Shown: positions 51,690-59,944, counted from the stretch's first letter. The stretch: 64,000 nucleotides of DNA from Kribbella aluminosa (GCF_017876295.1 NZ_JAGINT010000001.1:2046001-2110000); one strand, 5' to 3'. The notes: generated by a model from the letters alone, not told the origin. Numbers and translations: made by a program.

Positions 51690-52685
51690 ATGCCGGACGA
51701 ACTGCTGCAGCGGGCGCGTGAGGGTGACCGGGACGCGTTCGCGGCGCTGGTCGCGCCGTATCGCGCGGAGCTGCAGCTGCACTGCTACCGGATGCTCGGG
51801 TCGCTGCAGGACGCCGAGGACGCGCTGCAGGAAACGTTGCTCTCGGCATGGATCGGGCTGAGCGGGTTCGAGGGCCGCTCGTCGGTGCGCACCTGGCTGT
51901 ACCGGATCACCACCAACCGGTGCCTGAACCTCCTGCGGTCGACGTCCCGCCGGCCGCTGCCCGCCGTACCGCTGCCGGTGCCCGCGCCGGAGCCGTCCCG
52001 GTCGGGCGAGGTGCTGTGGTTGCAGCCGTACCCCGACGACCTGCTCGAAGGACTTCCGGATCGGCTGCCCGGGCCGGAGGCGCGGTACGAGTCGCGCGAG
52101 GCGATCTCGCTGGCGTTCGTGACCGCTGTGCAGTTGCTCCCGCCGAACCAGCGCGCGGTGCTGTTGCTGCGCGACGTACTGGGGTATCGGGCAAGCGAGA
52201 CCGCGGAGCTGCTCGGGCTGACCGAGGCCGCCGTCAACAGTGCGCTCGCGCGGGCTCGGGTGACTGTGGACGAGAAGACGGTCGCGAGCCCGGCCACGAC
52301 TGCGGACGAGCAGGCGCTGACCGAGCGGTTCGTGGCGGCATTCACCGCGCAGGACGTCGACGCGTTGATCGCGCTGATGACCAGCGACGCCTGGGTGCGG
52401 ATGCCGCCACTGCCGTTCGAGTACCAGGGCACCGAGGCCGCGCGCCGGTTCTTCACCGCGCTCGCCGCGCACCGGCGGCAGATCGCGGCCATGGTGCCGG
52501 TGCGCGCGAACGGTCAGCCGGCCTGGGGCGAGTACATCCGGGACCCGGTCACCGGCGGCCTGCACCTGATCGGGGTGCTGGTGATCGGCATCGCCGGCGA
52601 CCGGATCCACGAGATCGTGCACTTCGAGACCACGGTCGCGCCGTACTTCGGTCTCCCGCGCACGCTCTCAGAGCCGGGGGAGTAG
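51690..52685 (+). CDS. ECF sigma factor with SnoaL-like C-terminal domain (SigX5/TIGR02960-like)
   Basis: A 331-residue sigma-70 factor. Region 2: ELQLHCYRMLGSLQDAEDALQETLLSAW; region 4: LLLRDVLGYRASETAELLGLTEAAVNSALARAR. After residue 210 comes a SnoaL/NTF2-like domain (FVAAFTAQDVDALIALMTSDAWVRMPP) that regulates such sigma factors in cis in place of an anti-sigma factor. ATG at 51690 follows GGAGGTGTCT at ideal spacing. SDR and AhpD-like genes nearby match the usual company of SnoaL-tailed ECF factors (oxidoreductase, carboxymuconolactone decarboxylase). The stop overlaps the convergent PEP-mutase-family gene by 18 bases. Confidence 0.9.
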   Translation: MPDELLQRAREGDRDAFAALVAPYRAELQLHCYRMLGSLQDAEDALQETLLSAWIGLSGFEGRSSVRTWLYRITTNRCLNLLRSTSRRPLPAVPLPVPAPEPSRSGEVLWLQPYPDDLLEGLPDRLPGPEARYESREAISLAFVTAVQLLPPNQRAVLLLRDVLGYRASETAELLGLTEAAVNSALARARVTVDEKTVASPATTADEQALTERFVAAFTAQDVDALIALMTSDAWVRMPPLPFEYQGTEAARRFFTALAAHRRQIAAMVPVRANGQPAWGEYIRDPVTGGLHLIGVLVIGIAGDRIHEIVHFETTVAPYFGLPRTLSEPGE

Positions 52686-53372
52686 CCCGCGCAACTGGTC
52701 CATCACGTACTTGTGCAGGCTGGTCCCGTACGAGATCCGCGTGGCGCCCGCGGCCGCCAGCTCGGTCTGGGTGGGTCCGTCCGGGGCCGCGTGCCCGTTG
52801 ATCGGTCCGCCGACGCCTTCCGCCACCTGCCGGAGCTGGTCGAGCGGCGCGAGGATCGGGTACACGCAGTCGGCCCCGGCACGGCGGTACTCGCGTCCCC
52901 GGCGTACCGCCTCGGTCACCGGATCGTCGAGCCGCCGTACGAACGTGTCCACGCGGGCGTTGATCACCAGCTCGGCGCCTGCAGCCGCCCGTACCTCGGC
53001 CAGGTAGTCGGACTGCTGCGCGACGTCGACCAGCCCGCCGCCGACCGAGTCCTCCAGGTTGCAGCCGACCGCTCCGGTCTCCAGCAGCCGCTCCGCGAAC
53101 TCGTTCGGCGGCAGCCCGTACCCGGCCTCCATGTCGGCCGTCACCGGTACGTCGACCGCACGGGCGATCTGCGCCACCGCGGCGAACATCGTCTCCGGCG
53201 GGGTCAGCTGCCCGTCGTCGTACCCGAGAACCCGGGCGACCGCCCCGCTGCTGGTGGCAACAGCGGGGAAGCCGGCGTCGGCGATCAGCCGGGCGCTCAC
53301 CGGGTCCCAGGCGTTCGGGAGGACCAGGGGAGTGCCGCCGTGGTGCAGTGCTCTGAAGAGTTCGGCGGTCAT
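52668..53372 (-). CDS. isocitrate lyase/PEP mutase family protein
   Basis: A 234-residue TIM-barrel enzyme. VLPNAWDPVSARLIADAGFPAVATSSGAVA in shape (ends VLPNAWDP, TSSGAVA) and TADMEAGYG are family motifs; the acid in ADMEAGYG and LEDS ligate Mg. Catalytic Cys-containing KKCGH loop of true isocitrate lyase is absent, so a PEP mutase or oxaloacetate/2-methylisocitrate-type C-C lyase is more likely. ATG at 53372 with GGGAGG 5 bases ahead; that site lies in a long-range inverted repeat. Confidence 0.84.
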   Translation of the reverse strand: MTAELFRALHHGGTPLVLPNAWDPVSARLIADAGFPAVATSSGAVARVLGYDDGQLTPPETMFAAVAQIARAVDVPVTADMEAGYGLPPNEFAERLLETGAVGCNLEDSVGGGLVDVAQQSDYLAEVRAAAGAELVINARVDTFVRRLDDPVTEAVRRGREYRRAGADCVYPILAPLDQLRQVAEGVGGPINGHAAPDGPTQTELAAAGATRISYGTSLHKYVMDQLRGLLPRL

Positions 53373-53377
53373 GGGGC

Positions 53378-53441
53378 CTCCCTGTCTGGACTGAGGAGTG
53401 GAGGGAGCGAAGCGACTGGAACGACGAGGGAAGACAGGGAG
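53378..53441 (-). promoter_or_regulatory. 5' leader inverted repeat hiding a ribosome binding site
   Basis: On the minus strand CTCCCTGTCT (complement of 53432-53441) precedes AGACAGGGAG (complement of 53378-53387) by 44 bases; the second arm contains the Shine-Dalgarno GGGAG of the gene at 52668. Flanking GGGGC and GCCCC extend the pairing beyond a short bulge. Folded, the leader would block translation of that gene. Confidence 0.55.
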
Positions 53442-53458
53442 CAACAGCCCCATGACCC

Positions 53459-53477
53459 GCCGCGACGGAGTCGCGGC
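53459..53477 (-). terminator. short GC hairpin after the AhpD-like gene
   Basis: GCCGCGAC (53459-53466) and GTCGCGGC (53470-53477) form a perfect 8-bp stem with a GGA loop, 11 bases after the stop at 53488 on the minus strand. No T tract. Confidence 0.5.
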
Positions 53478-53487
53478 ATCAATACCG

Positions 53488-53967
53488 TCATGGCTTGTAG
53501 TGGCCGGGCTCCATCTTCCCGGTGACGCCGACGCGGGTCCACATGTTGATCGTGATGATCAGCGCGATCAGCTGGGCCAGGTCCTGCTCGTCGAACGCCT
53601 GCGCCGCGACCTCGTACACGTCGTCCGGCACGTGGTCGACGCTGATCAGCGTGATCGCCTCGGTCAGCTGCAGCGCCGCCTTCTCCTGCTCGGTGTAGAA
53701 CTTCTGCGCCTCCCGCCACACCGGCAGCAGGGCGATCCGCTGCTGCTGCTCCTCGCCGAACTGCAGGAGGTCGAGCGAGTGCATGTCGGTGCAGTACGCG
53801 CACCCGTTGAGCTGTGAGGCCCGGATCCGCACCAGGTGCGCCAGCTTCGGGTCGAGCCCGTTGTCGGACACCTTGTCCAGCTCGATCAGCGCCTTGTAGA
53901 AGTCCGGTACCAGGGTGGCGAGCTTGACCCGCCTCCGCCTGAATGTGCTTTGTGTCGTTGTGCTCAT
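53488..53967 (-). CDS. carboxymuconolactone decarboxylase/AhpD-like protein
   Basis: A 159-residue helical protein with the AhpD-type CxxC: CAYCTDMHSLDL near residue 57, including the His of the proton relay. Members reduce peroxides or act as disulphide relays. LTEAITLISVDHVPDDVYEVA is the usual second half. ATG at 53967 has TAGCGT six bases ahead and no ribosome site, a leaderless layout. Belongs to the gene classes typically controlled by SnoaL-tailed ECF factors; that gene lies 0.8 kb away. Confidence 0.9.
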   Translation of the reverse strand: MSTTTQSTFRRRRVKLATLVPDFYKALIELDKVSDNGLDPKLAHLVRIRASQLNGCAYCTDMHSLDLLQFGEEQQQRIALLPVWREAQKFYTEQEKAALQLTEAITLISVDHVPDDVYEVAAQAFDEQDLAQLIALIITINMWTRVGVTGKMEPGHYKP

Positions 53968-54055
53968 GACTTCACGCTATGACCGGATCGGCCCAGTTGC
54001 ATGGTCCACTTCCTCGGAAGATCCACGGGCCAATCCGGTCAGCGACGACGACCTG

Positions 54056-54214
54056 TCAGGCCTTGTCACGCCGTACGAGGTTGCGCAGCTGGGTCCAGGC
54101 GCTGCGCAGCGGATTACGCGGCGCGTGCTTCGTGAGCGGCTTCATCAGCTCGTCGACGGGCGACGGCGGCGGAACGGGCGCGGGGGTTTCGGGCGTGCTC
54201 TGCGGTTCGGACAT
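54056..54214 (-). CDS. small Pro-rich hypothetical protein
   Basis: A 52-residue ORF: acidic Pro/Thr-rich first half (TPETPAPVPPPSPVDEL) and basic second half (SAWTQLRNLVRRDKA). AGGGA is 7 bases ahead of the ATG at 54214. No family recognised. It sits in a 440-base gap between divergent genes; it could be real but short proteins are hard to call by eye. Confidence 0.4.
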   Translation of the reverse strand: MSEPQSTPETPAPVPPPSPVDELMKPLTKHAPRNPLRSAWTQLRNLVRRDKA

Positions 54215-54407
54215 GACGTTTCCCTGACGGGAGGGCCGGCTTGGCTGCACCACGAGGTGGGATGTCGTCGTTTCCGGAGCTACCGCCACAGTACGCCCGT
54301 ACGGACCGGAAAGCGCTGGCCGCCCCGACGACAGGGTTAACGTACTGAGTACGAAAGGCCATCGGCGCTGGGGGCTCCGACATCGAGCACACCCAGGGGG
54401 AAACACC

Positions 54408-55433
54408 ATGGCCAGCACCACGACGACCACGATGCGAGCGATCGTGCAGGACCGGTACGGGGACGCCGACGTCCTGCAGCTGCGGCAGATCGCCCGTCCC
54501 GAACCGGCCGCGGACGAGGTACTCATTCACGTGCACGCCGCCGGCCTCGACCGCGGCACCTGGCACGTGATGACGGGGACGCCGTACCTGCTCCGGCTCG
54601 GCTTCGGGTTTCGCGGCCCGCGGAACCCCGTGCCCGGGCGAGATGTCGCCGGCACGGTCGAGGCCGTCGGCGCCGCCGTGACGAAGTTCTCCGTCGGTGA
54701 CGAGGTGTACGGCGTCGCGCCGGGCTCGTTCGCCGAGTACGCCGTCACGCGTGCGGGCAAGCTCGCCCGCAAGCCGGCCAACCTCTCCTTCGAGCAGGCC
54801 GCCGTGGTCCCGGTCTCGGCGCTCACTGCGCTGGATGCGGTGACCACCGGCCGGATCGAGGCCGGTCAGCACGTGCTGGTCATCGGCGCGTCGGGTGGCG
54901 TCGGCAGCTACGCCGTCCAGCTGGCCAAGGCCTTCGGCGCGGAGGTCACCGGCGTTGCCGGCACCTCCAAGCTCGACCTCGTCCGGGCGCTCGGCGCCGA
55001 TCATGTCATCGACTACACGCGCGACGACTTCGCGGGAAGGGGGAATCGCTACGACCTGATCATCGACATCGCCGGCAACCCCACGTTGTCCCGCCTGCGA
55101 CGCGCGCTCACACCCACCGGGACGGCCGTCATCACAGGTGGCGAGGACGGCGGCAGTTTCAGCGGCGGCATGAACCGGCAGTTCCGTGCGCTGGCCCTGT
55201 CGCTCTTCGTGCGCCAGCGGCTGACCTTCATCGTCAACAAGGAACGTGGCCGCGACCTCGAACGACTCACGGCCCTCATCGAGGCAGGCAAGGTCACTCC
55301 GAGTCTCGACCGGACCTACCCACTCGATCAGGTCCCGGACGCCATCCGCCGGCTGACCACCGGCGAGGTCCGCGGCAAGATCGCCATCACCGGCCTGGAG
55401 GAAAAGTTCGTCGAGCGCGCGGAGGTCACATGA
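54408..55433 (+). CDS. quinone oxidoreductase-like alcohol dehydrogenase (MDR superfamily)
   Basis: A 341-residue medium-chain dehydrogenase without catalytic zinc: GRDVAGTVEAVG, VIGASGGVGSYAVQLAKAFGAEVTG (NADPH Rossmann fold near residue 160), HVIDYTRDDF. These reduce quinones or enones. GGGGGAAA lies 7 bases ahead of the ATG at 54408. Coupled to the following SDR by an ATGA overlap, so the two may act in one pathway. Confidence 0.89.
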   Translation: MASTTTTTMRAIVQDRYGDADVLQLRQIARPEPAADEVLIHVHAAGLDRGTWHVMTGTPYLLRLGFGFRGPRNPVPGRDVAGTVEAVGAAVTKFSVGDEVYGVAPGSFAEYAVTRAGKLARKPANLSFEQAAVVPVSALTALDAVTTGRIEAGQHVLVIGASGGVGSYAVQLAKAFGAEVTGVAGTSKLDLVRALGADHVIDYTRDDFAGRGNRYDLIIDIAGNPTLSRLRRALTPTGTAVITGGEDGGSFSGGMNRQFRALALSLFVRQRLTFIVNKERGRDLERLTALIEAGKVTPSLDRTYPLDQVPDAIRRLTTGEVRGKIAITGLEEKFVERAEVT

Positions 55434-56293
55434 CATCCGGCCAGGAGGGGCAGGCGACAGGCTGGACGGTTCTGGTCACCGGCGGCACCGGCGGCATCGG
55501 GAAGGCGACAGCCGCCGGCCTCGCCGCCCTGGGCGCCCGTGTCGCGATCACCGGCCGCGACCGCGGGCGGGCCGAAGCCGCCGCAGCCGAGATCCGTGCG
55601 GCGACCGGGGGCCAGGTTGACGTGTTCGTCGCCGACCTGACCTCGCAGGCAGAGGTACGGCGGATGGCCGCCGACGTTCTCGCGGACCTTCCGCGGATCG
55701 ACGTACTGGTCAACAACGTCGGGGGCTACTGGAACACCCGGCATGTCACAGCCGACGGGCTCGAGCGCACCTTCGCACTCAATCACCTGGCTCCGTTCCT
55801 GCTCACCGGGCTGCTGCTCGAGCGGCTTGGGGACAGCGGGGCGGGCCGGGTGGTCACAGTGTCGTCAGGCGCACATTACGGTGCTCGGATCAACTTCGAG
55901 GATCTGCAGGCGGAGCGGTCCTACTCCGGTGAACGGGCATACGGCCAGTCCAAGCTCGCGAACATCCTGTTCACCCGCGAGCTCGCCAAACGATTGCACG
56001 GGACCACCGTCACCGCCAACGCCCTGCATCCCGGCGTCGTGCGCACGTCCTTCGGCGGCGAAGACCCCAGCAGCGTGCAGCGAGTGCTCGTTCCGCTGCT
56101 GTGGCCGTTCCTGAAGTCTCCGGCCCGGGGTGCCGCCACCTCGATCCACTTGGCGTCGGCACCTGGTCTCGAACACGTGTCCGGACAGTACTTCGTCAAC
56201 GGCAAGCCCAAAGCGTCCTCCTCGCGCAGCCACGACGAGGCCGATGCGAGGCGGCTCTGGGAGATCAGCGAGGAACTGGTCGCGGCGGGCTGA
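55430..56293 (+). CDS. short-chain dehydrogenase/reductase, retinol-dehydrogenase-like
   Basis: A 287-residue SDR: VTGGTGGIGKATAAGLAALGARVAI start, DLTSQAEV, LVNNVGGYW, VTVSSGAHYGA (Ser), YGQSKLANILFTREL (Tyr-Lys near residue 165). The long substrate helix region and PVVRT-like NALHPGVVRT place it with the retinol-dehydrogenase branch. Start by ATGA overlap with the quinone oxidoreductase gene. Substrate unknown. Confidence 0.9.
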   Translation: MTSGQEGQATGWTVLVTGGTGGIGKATAAGLAALGARVAITGRDRGRAEAAAAEIRAATGGQVDVFVADLTSQAEVRRMAADVLADLPRIDVLVNNVGGYWNTRHVTADGLERTFALNHLAPFLLTGLLLERLGDSGAGRVVTVSSGAHYGARINFEDLQAERSYSGERAYGQSKLANILFTRELAKRLHGTTVTANALHPGVVRTSFGGEDPSSVQRVLVPLLWPFLKSPARGAATSIHLASAPGLEHVSGQYFVNGKPKASSSRSHDEADARRLWEISEELVAAG

Positions 56294-56321
56294 CTCCGAG
56301 GGCCGCGATAAGGTCCGGCTC

Positions 56322-57698
56322 ATGGAGGATTCCGAGGCGGCCGGGGCGGATCTTCATCTGGATCTGGCCGCGGCGCGGGGTCGCAACGAGCTCGTCCACG
56401 CCTTGCACGAGTCGATCCGGACCGGACGGTTGCCTGCTGGGACACGGTTGCCGTCGTCGCGGTCGCTGGCGAAGGATCTCGGGATCGCGCGGAACACGGT
56501 GGCGGACGCGTACGGGCAGCTGGTCGCGGAGGGCTGGCTGATCGCGCGGCAGGGGTCCGGGACGGTGGTCGCGAACCGGGCCGCGGTCCCGGCGACCCCC
56601 GCGGTTTCGTTGCCGGAGGCCCGTAGTTTCCGGTACGACCTGACGCCCGGCGCGCCGGACGTGGCGACGTTCCCGCGGGCCGAGTGGCTGGCCGCGACGC
56701 GGAAGGCGCTGACCGCGGCGCCGAACGAGGCCTTCGGGCTGGGCGACCCGCGCGGGCGGATCGAGCTGCGGCGGGTGCTCGCGGACTACCTCGCGCGGGC
56801 GCGCGGCGTCCGGGCCGACCCGGAGCGGATCCTGATCTGCTCCGGGTACGTGCAGGCGCTGAGTTTGCTGAGCGAGGCGATCAAGAACCTCGGCGGTACG
56901 ACGATGGCGGTCGAGGAGTTCGGGTATGCACTGCACCGGGAGGTGATCCGGGCGCGCGGGCTGTCCGTTGCCGGCGTACCGGTGGATTCGTTCGGCGCGC
57001 AGACGTCCGCGTTGACCGGGCAGGGGGTGCTGCTGACGCCGGCGCACCAGATGCCGACGGGTGTCCCGCTCGCGCCGGAACGCCGTACGGCGGCCGTCGA
57101 GTGGGCGCGGGAGTCCGGGGCAGTGCTGATCGAGGACGACTACGACGGCGAATTCCGGTACGACCGGCAGGCGGTCGGCGCGCTCCAGGCGCTGGATCCG
57201 GAGCGGGTCGTCTACACCGGCACGGCCAGCAAGAGCCTGGCACCCGGGCTGCGGCTCGCGTGGATGGTGCTGCCACAGCGCCTGATCGAGCCGGTGGTCG
57301 CCGCCAAACGCACGGCCGACTACCAGACCGCCACTGTCGAGCAGCTGGTCCTCGCCGAATTCATTGCCTCCGGCCACTACGACCGCCACGTCCGCCGCTC
57401 CCGCCTGCACTACCGCCGCCGCCGCGACCGCCTCGTCGAACTGCTGGGCGTCCGCGCACCGACCGTCAAGGTGGCCGGCATCTCCGCAGGCCTCCACCTC
57501 CTCCTGGACGTCCCCGGCGACGCCGAAGACATCGTCACCCGAGCCGCCCGCCAAAGCCTCGGCCTGGCCTCCCTCACCACCTACCACGTCAACCCCACCC
57601 CAGCCACCCGCCAAGCAGTCATCGTCGGCTACGGCACCCCACCCGACCACGCCTACCCCGGCGCCCTAGACCTCCTCTGCCAAGTCCTCGGCGTCTAA
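56322..57698 (+). CDS. MocR/PdxR-type regulator (GntR helix-turn-helix fused to aminotransferase-like domain)
   Basis: A 458-residue regulator: GntR winged helix (LHESIRTGRLPAGTRLPSSRSLAKDLGIARNTVADAYGQL in shape, ends RLPAGTRLPSS and RNTVADAYGQL), then a fold-type I aminotransferase domain with PLP Lys in GTASKSLAPGLRL near residue 303 and EDDYDGEFRY. Such proteins sense PLP or amines; PdxR controls B6 synthesis, others unrelated genes. ATG at 56322: TAAGGT 7 bases upstream, no ribosome site (leaderless). The last 110 codons end almost wholly in C. The target is unknown; no pdxST in the window. Confidence 0.9.
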   Translation: MEDSEAAGADLHLDLAAARGRNELVHALHESIRTGRLPAGTRLPSSRSLAKDLGIARNTVADAYGQLVAEGWLIARQGSGTVVANRAAVPATPAVSLPEARSFRYDLTPGAPDVATFPRAEWLAATRKALTAAPNEAFGLGDPRGRIELRRVLADYLARARGVRADPERILICSGYVQALSLLSEAIKNLGGTTMAVEEFGYALHREVIRARGLSVAGVPVDSFGAQTSALTGQGVLLTPAHQMPTGVPLAPERRTAAVEWARESGAVLIEDDYDGEFRYDRQAVGALQALDPERVVYTGTASKSLAPGLRLAWMVLPQRLIEPVVAAKRTADYQTATVEQLVLAEFIASGHYDRHVRRSRLHYRRRRDRLVELLGVRAPTVKVAGISAGLHLLLDVPGDAEDIVTRAARQSLGLASLTTYHVNPTPATRQAVIVGYGTPPDHAYPGALDLLCQVLGV

Positions 57699-57701
57699 CC
57701 C

Positions 57702-57745
57702 ATACCCACACCCACGTCCACACCCACGTCCACACCCACGTCCGC
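57702..57745. repeat. 12-bp tandem repeat
   Basis: About three and a half copies of CACCCACGTCCA immediately downstream of the MocR stop. Simple-sequence repeat; it could vary in copy number among strains. Confidence 0.8.
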
Positions 57746-57963
57746 ACCCCCGGGTGCCCGCGCCTGGTACCACCGCCCGAAGGTGGGTCGTGGGACAGGG
57801 TCTGGTGTCGCGGCACACGCAATAGCCTGTCCCCAGAGCCCACAACCTGTGCGCGCCTCCACCGCCCGCCCGCCCGCCCGCCCGCCCGTCCACCCACCCA
57901 CCCGGCCGTCCGGCGCCGGTCGGCCGGCGCCGGCGCAGACGCGGTCGCCCCATCCGCGCCGGC

Positions 57964-58055
57964 CCCATTTCAGAGGTTCACCCTCGCTGTTGCCCCTTCC
58001 CCTCTGGTGTGCGAGGGGTGAACCGACAATCTGCGAGGTGAACCGCTGAAATGGG
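57964..58055. repeat. 92-bp palindromic element
   Basis: CCCATTTCAGAGGTTCACCCTCGC (57964-57987) is nearly complementary to GCGAGGTGAACCGCTGAAATGGG (58033-58055). Inside, GCGAGGGGTGAACCG repeats the second arm in direct orientation at 58011. Its arm core is shared with the repeat in the amidohydrolase gene at 7135. Position between convergent genes suits a terminator or a mobile palindrome. Confidence 0.8.
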
Positions 58056-58110
58056 AGCCCGGGATCTCGGGAGGTGGGACGGCAGGCCGCCCTCTCTCGA
58101 CTGGTCCAGG

Positions 58111-59034
58111 CTAGGCGGTGCCCGCCGCGAGGGCTCGGATGTCCTCCGGGCCGACGCGGCAGCAGCCGCCGACGTACCGTGCGCCGGCGTTGAACCAGCC
58201 CGGCGCGAAGGCAGCCGGTCCCGCGCCGTCGCCCACCCAGGTGCGTGCGACCGCGTCCCATGCCTCGCCGCGGTTGGGGTAGGCGACTGCGGGTTTGCGG
58301 GTGACGGTGACGGCGGTCTCGACGGCCGCCTGCACATCCGTGGGTTTGCAGCAGTTGATGCCGACGGCGATCACCTGGGGGATGGCGGCGGGGATTGCGA
58401 AGGCGTCGGCGAGTGGTTGGCCGGCGCGGGTGTGCAGGCCTTCGATCGAGTACGAGAACCATGCGCGTACGTCGAGTTCGGCGAGCAGGGCGACGAGGAT
58501 CTCGGCCTCGTCGGTGTCCGGGATGGTCTCGATGGCCAGCAGGTCGGGTCCGGCGGCGGCGAGGAGTTCCAGGCGCGGGCCGTGGAAGTCGCGGAGGACC
58601 TGCGCACTCACGCCGTACCGGCCGCGATACTCCGAGCCGTCCGCCAGCATCGCGCCGTACGGACCGACGGAGGCGGCGACCAACCGCCGCCCGCCCAACC
58701 CGGCACCCGGCCGCGGCTCGTCCGCCCCGCCATCCGCTGCGAACTCGTCGCGGACGTCGCGGGCGATTCGGACACTGCTCGCGATCAGGTGCTCGGCCTC
58801 GGTACGCGAGAGGCCGGCGCGTTCGAAGCCGATGACGCTCGCCTGGTAGCTGGCGGTCGTGGCGACCATCGCGCCGGCCTCGTAGTACGCGCGGTGGACG
58901 GCGGCGATCTCCGCCGGGTCGTCCCGCAGCAGCCGGGCGGACCACAGTGTGTCGGACAGGTCGTGGCCGCGGTCCTCCAAGGCGTTCGACAGGCCGCCGT
59001 CGAGGATGACCAGCCGGTCAGATGCCGCGGACAA
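58111..59034 (-). CDS. mmuM: homocysteine S-methyltransferase
   Basis: A 307-residue zinc enzyme that methylates homocysteine from S-methylmethionine to give methionine. ILDGGLSNALEDRG at the N-terminus, GINCC near residue 225 and GGCCR near 290 supply the three zinc Cys ligands. SEYRGRYGVSA and the IETIPDTDEA block match MmuM. The TTG at 59034 is taken as start because it is the only one that leaves LDGG near the N-terminus, with GAGG some 10 bases ahead; the reading overlaps the preceding DAAO gene by 17 bases. Confidence 0.88.
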   Translation of the reverse strand: MSAASDRLVILDGGLSNALEDRGHDLSDTLWSARLLRDDPAEIAAVHRAYYEAGAMVATTASYQASVIGFERAGLSRTEAEHLIASSVRIARDVRDEFAADGGADEPRPGAGLGGRRLVAASVGPYGAMLADGSEYRGRYGVSAQVLRDFHGPRLELLAAAGPDLLAIETIPDTDEAEILVALLAELDVRAWFSYSIEGLHTRAGQPLADAFAIPAAIPQVIAVGINCCKPTDVQAAVETAVTVTRKPAVAYPNRGEAWDAVARTWVGDGAGPAAFAPGWFNAGARYVGGCCRVGPEDIRALAAGTA

Positions 59035-59944
59035 GTTCCAGGACCTCGTCGGCGCAGCCCCAGGAGAGGGTGACGCCGGAGCCGCCGTGGCCGTAGCAGT
59101 GGATGACGGGTTCGCCGGTGTGGGTGCGGACGAGCTCGCAGCGGATGGCGGGGCGGGCGGGGCGGAGGCCTACGCGTTGGCGGATGATCTTGGCGTCGCG
59201 GAGTTGGGGGACCAGCTCGGCGGCCCGGTCGAGGATCTGCCGGGTGGTGTGCGGGTCGACGGCGAGGTTCCAGTCGCCGGGCTGGCTGGTGCCGCCGACG
59301 ACCACGTCGTTGCGGCGCGGGACGACGTACGTCAGTTCGTCGGGGGAACGGTCCGCCAGCAGCCATTCGGTCAGGCCGCACGGCTCGACGGTCAGCACCT
59401 GGCCGCGGACCGGCGTCACGGTCGGGTCGCTCGCGGTCAGGCGGCCGCCGAGTCCGGTGCAGTTCACCACCAGGTCGGCCCCGGTCGGCAACGCGGACAG
59501 GGCCGCGCGGGTGAGCGTCCCGCCCGCGGCCTCGAGTCGTTTCACCAGCGACGGCAGGTACGCCGGCATGTCGATCACCGGCACCGTGAACGCCCACCCG
59601 TCCGCGAACCCGGCCGGCGGCGACCCGACGCGGGTGAGATCCGGCAGTACGTCGGCCCACGGCGGATCCGGTGCCGGCTGCACCAGGAACTCCCGCCCGT
59701 GCTTGAGCTGCACGGCCGGCTCGTGCTCGGCGAGCTTCGTGAACTCCTCGTACGTCGCCCGCGACCAGCCGGCCACCCGGTCCGCCGGCGCCGACAGGTA
59801 CGGGTACCAGATCGCGGCCGCGACCGACGAGGTCGTCTCCAGGGGCAGATCGCGGGCGAACACGGCCACGTCGTACCCGCCCTCGGCGAGCCGGATGGCA
59901 CAGCTCAGCCCGATCACGCCCGCACCCACCACGATCACGCGCAT
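59018..59944 (-). CDS. FAD-dependent D-amino-acid oxidase
   Basis: A 308-residue flavoenzyme that oxidises D-amino acids to keto acids, ammonia and hydrogen peroxide. N-terminal FAD motif VIVVGAGVIGLSCAIRLAEGGYDV; GLRPARPAIRCEL and YGHGGSGVTLSWG near the C-terminus match eukaryote-like DAAO. Ends over mmuM by 17 bases, so the two are one transcript. ATG at 59944; a GTG two codons earlier is possible. A TAACACAGTGTTA palindrome overlaps this start. Confidence 0.9.
   Translation of the reverse strand: MRVIVVGAGVIGLSCAIRLAEGGYDVAVFARDLPLETTSSVAAAIWYPYLSAPADRVAGWSRATYEEFTKLAEHEPAVQLKHGREFLVQPAPDPPWADVLPDLTRVGSPPAGFADGWAFTVPVIDMPAYLPSLVKRLEAAGGTLTRAALSALPTGADLVVNCTGLGGRLTASDPTVTPVRGQVLTVEPCGLTEWLLADRSPDELTYVVPRRNDVVVGGTSQPGDWNLAVDPHTTRQILDRAAELVPQLRDAKIIRQRVGLRPARPAIRCELVRTHTGEPVIHCYGHGGSGVTLSWGCADEVLELVRGI

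Larger units (their letters stand above)
57699..58110. other. 412-bp intergenic region of simple repeats and a palindrome
   Basis: No gene seen. It holds a 12-bp tandem repeat of CCACACCCACGT (57702-57745), a GCCC run (57864-57888), then TCCACCCACCCA, and the 92-bp palindromic element. The plus strand is C-rich to about 57960 and G/T-rich beyond it. Confidence 0.7.

Noticed and set aside
57864..57888. Origin or partition-type iteron cluster
   Set aside because: Simple GCCC run without AT-rich DNA or DnaA boxes.
57695..58945. Arg/Gly-rich frames over the simple repeats near 57.9 kb
   Set aside because: Made by GCCC and CACCCA repeats; no plausible protein.
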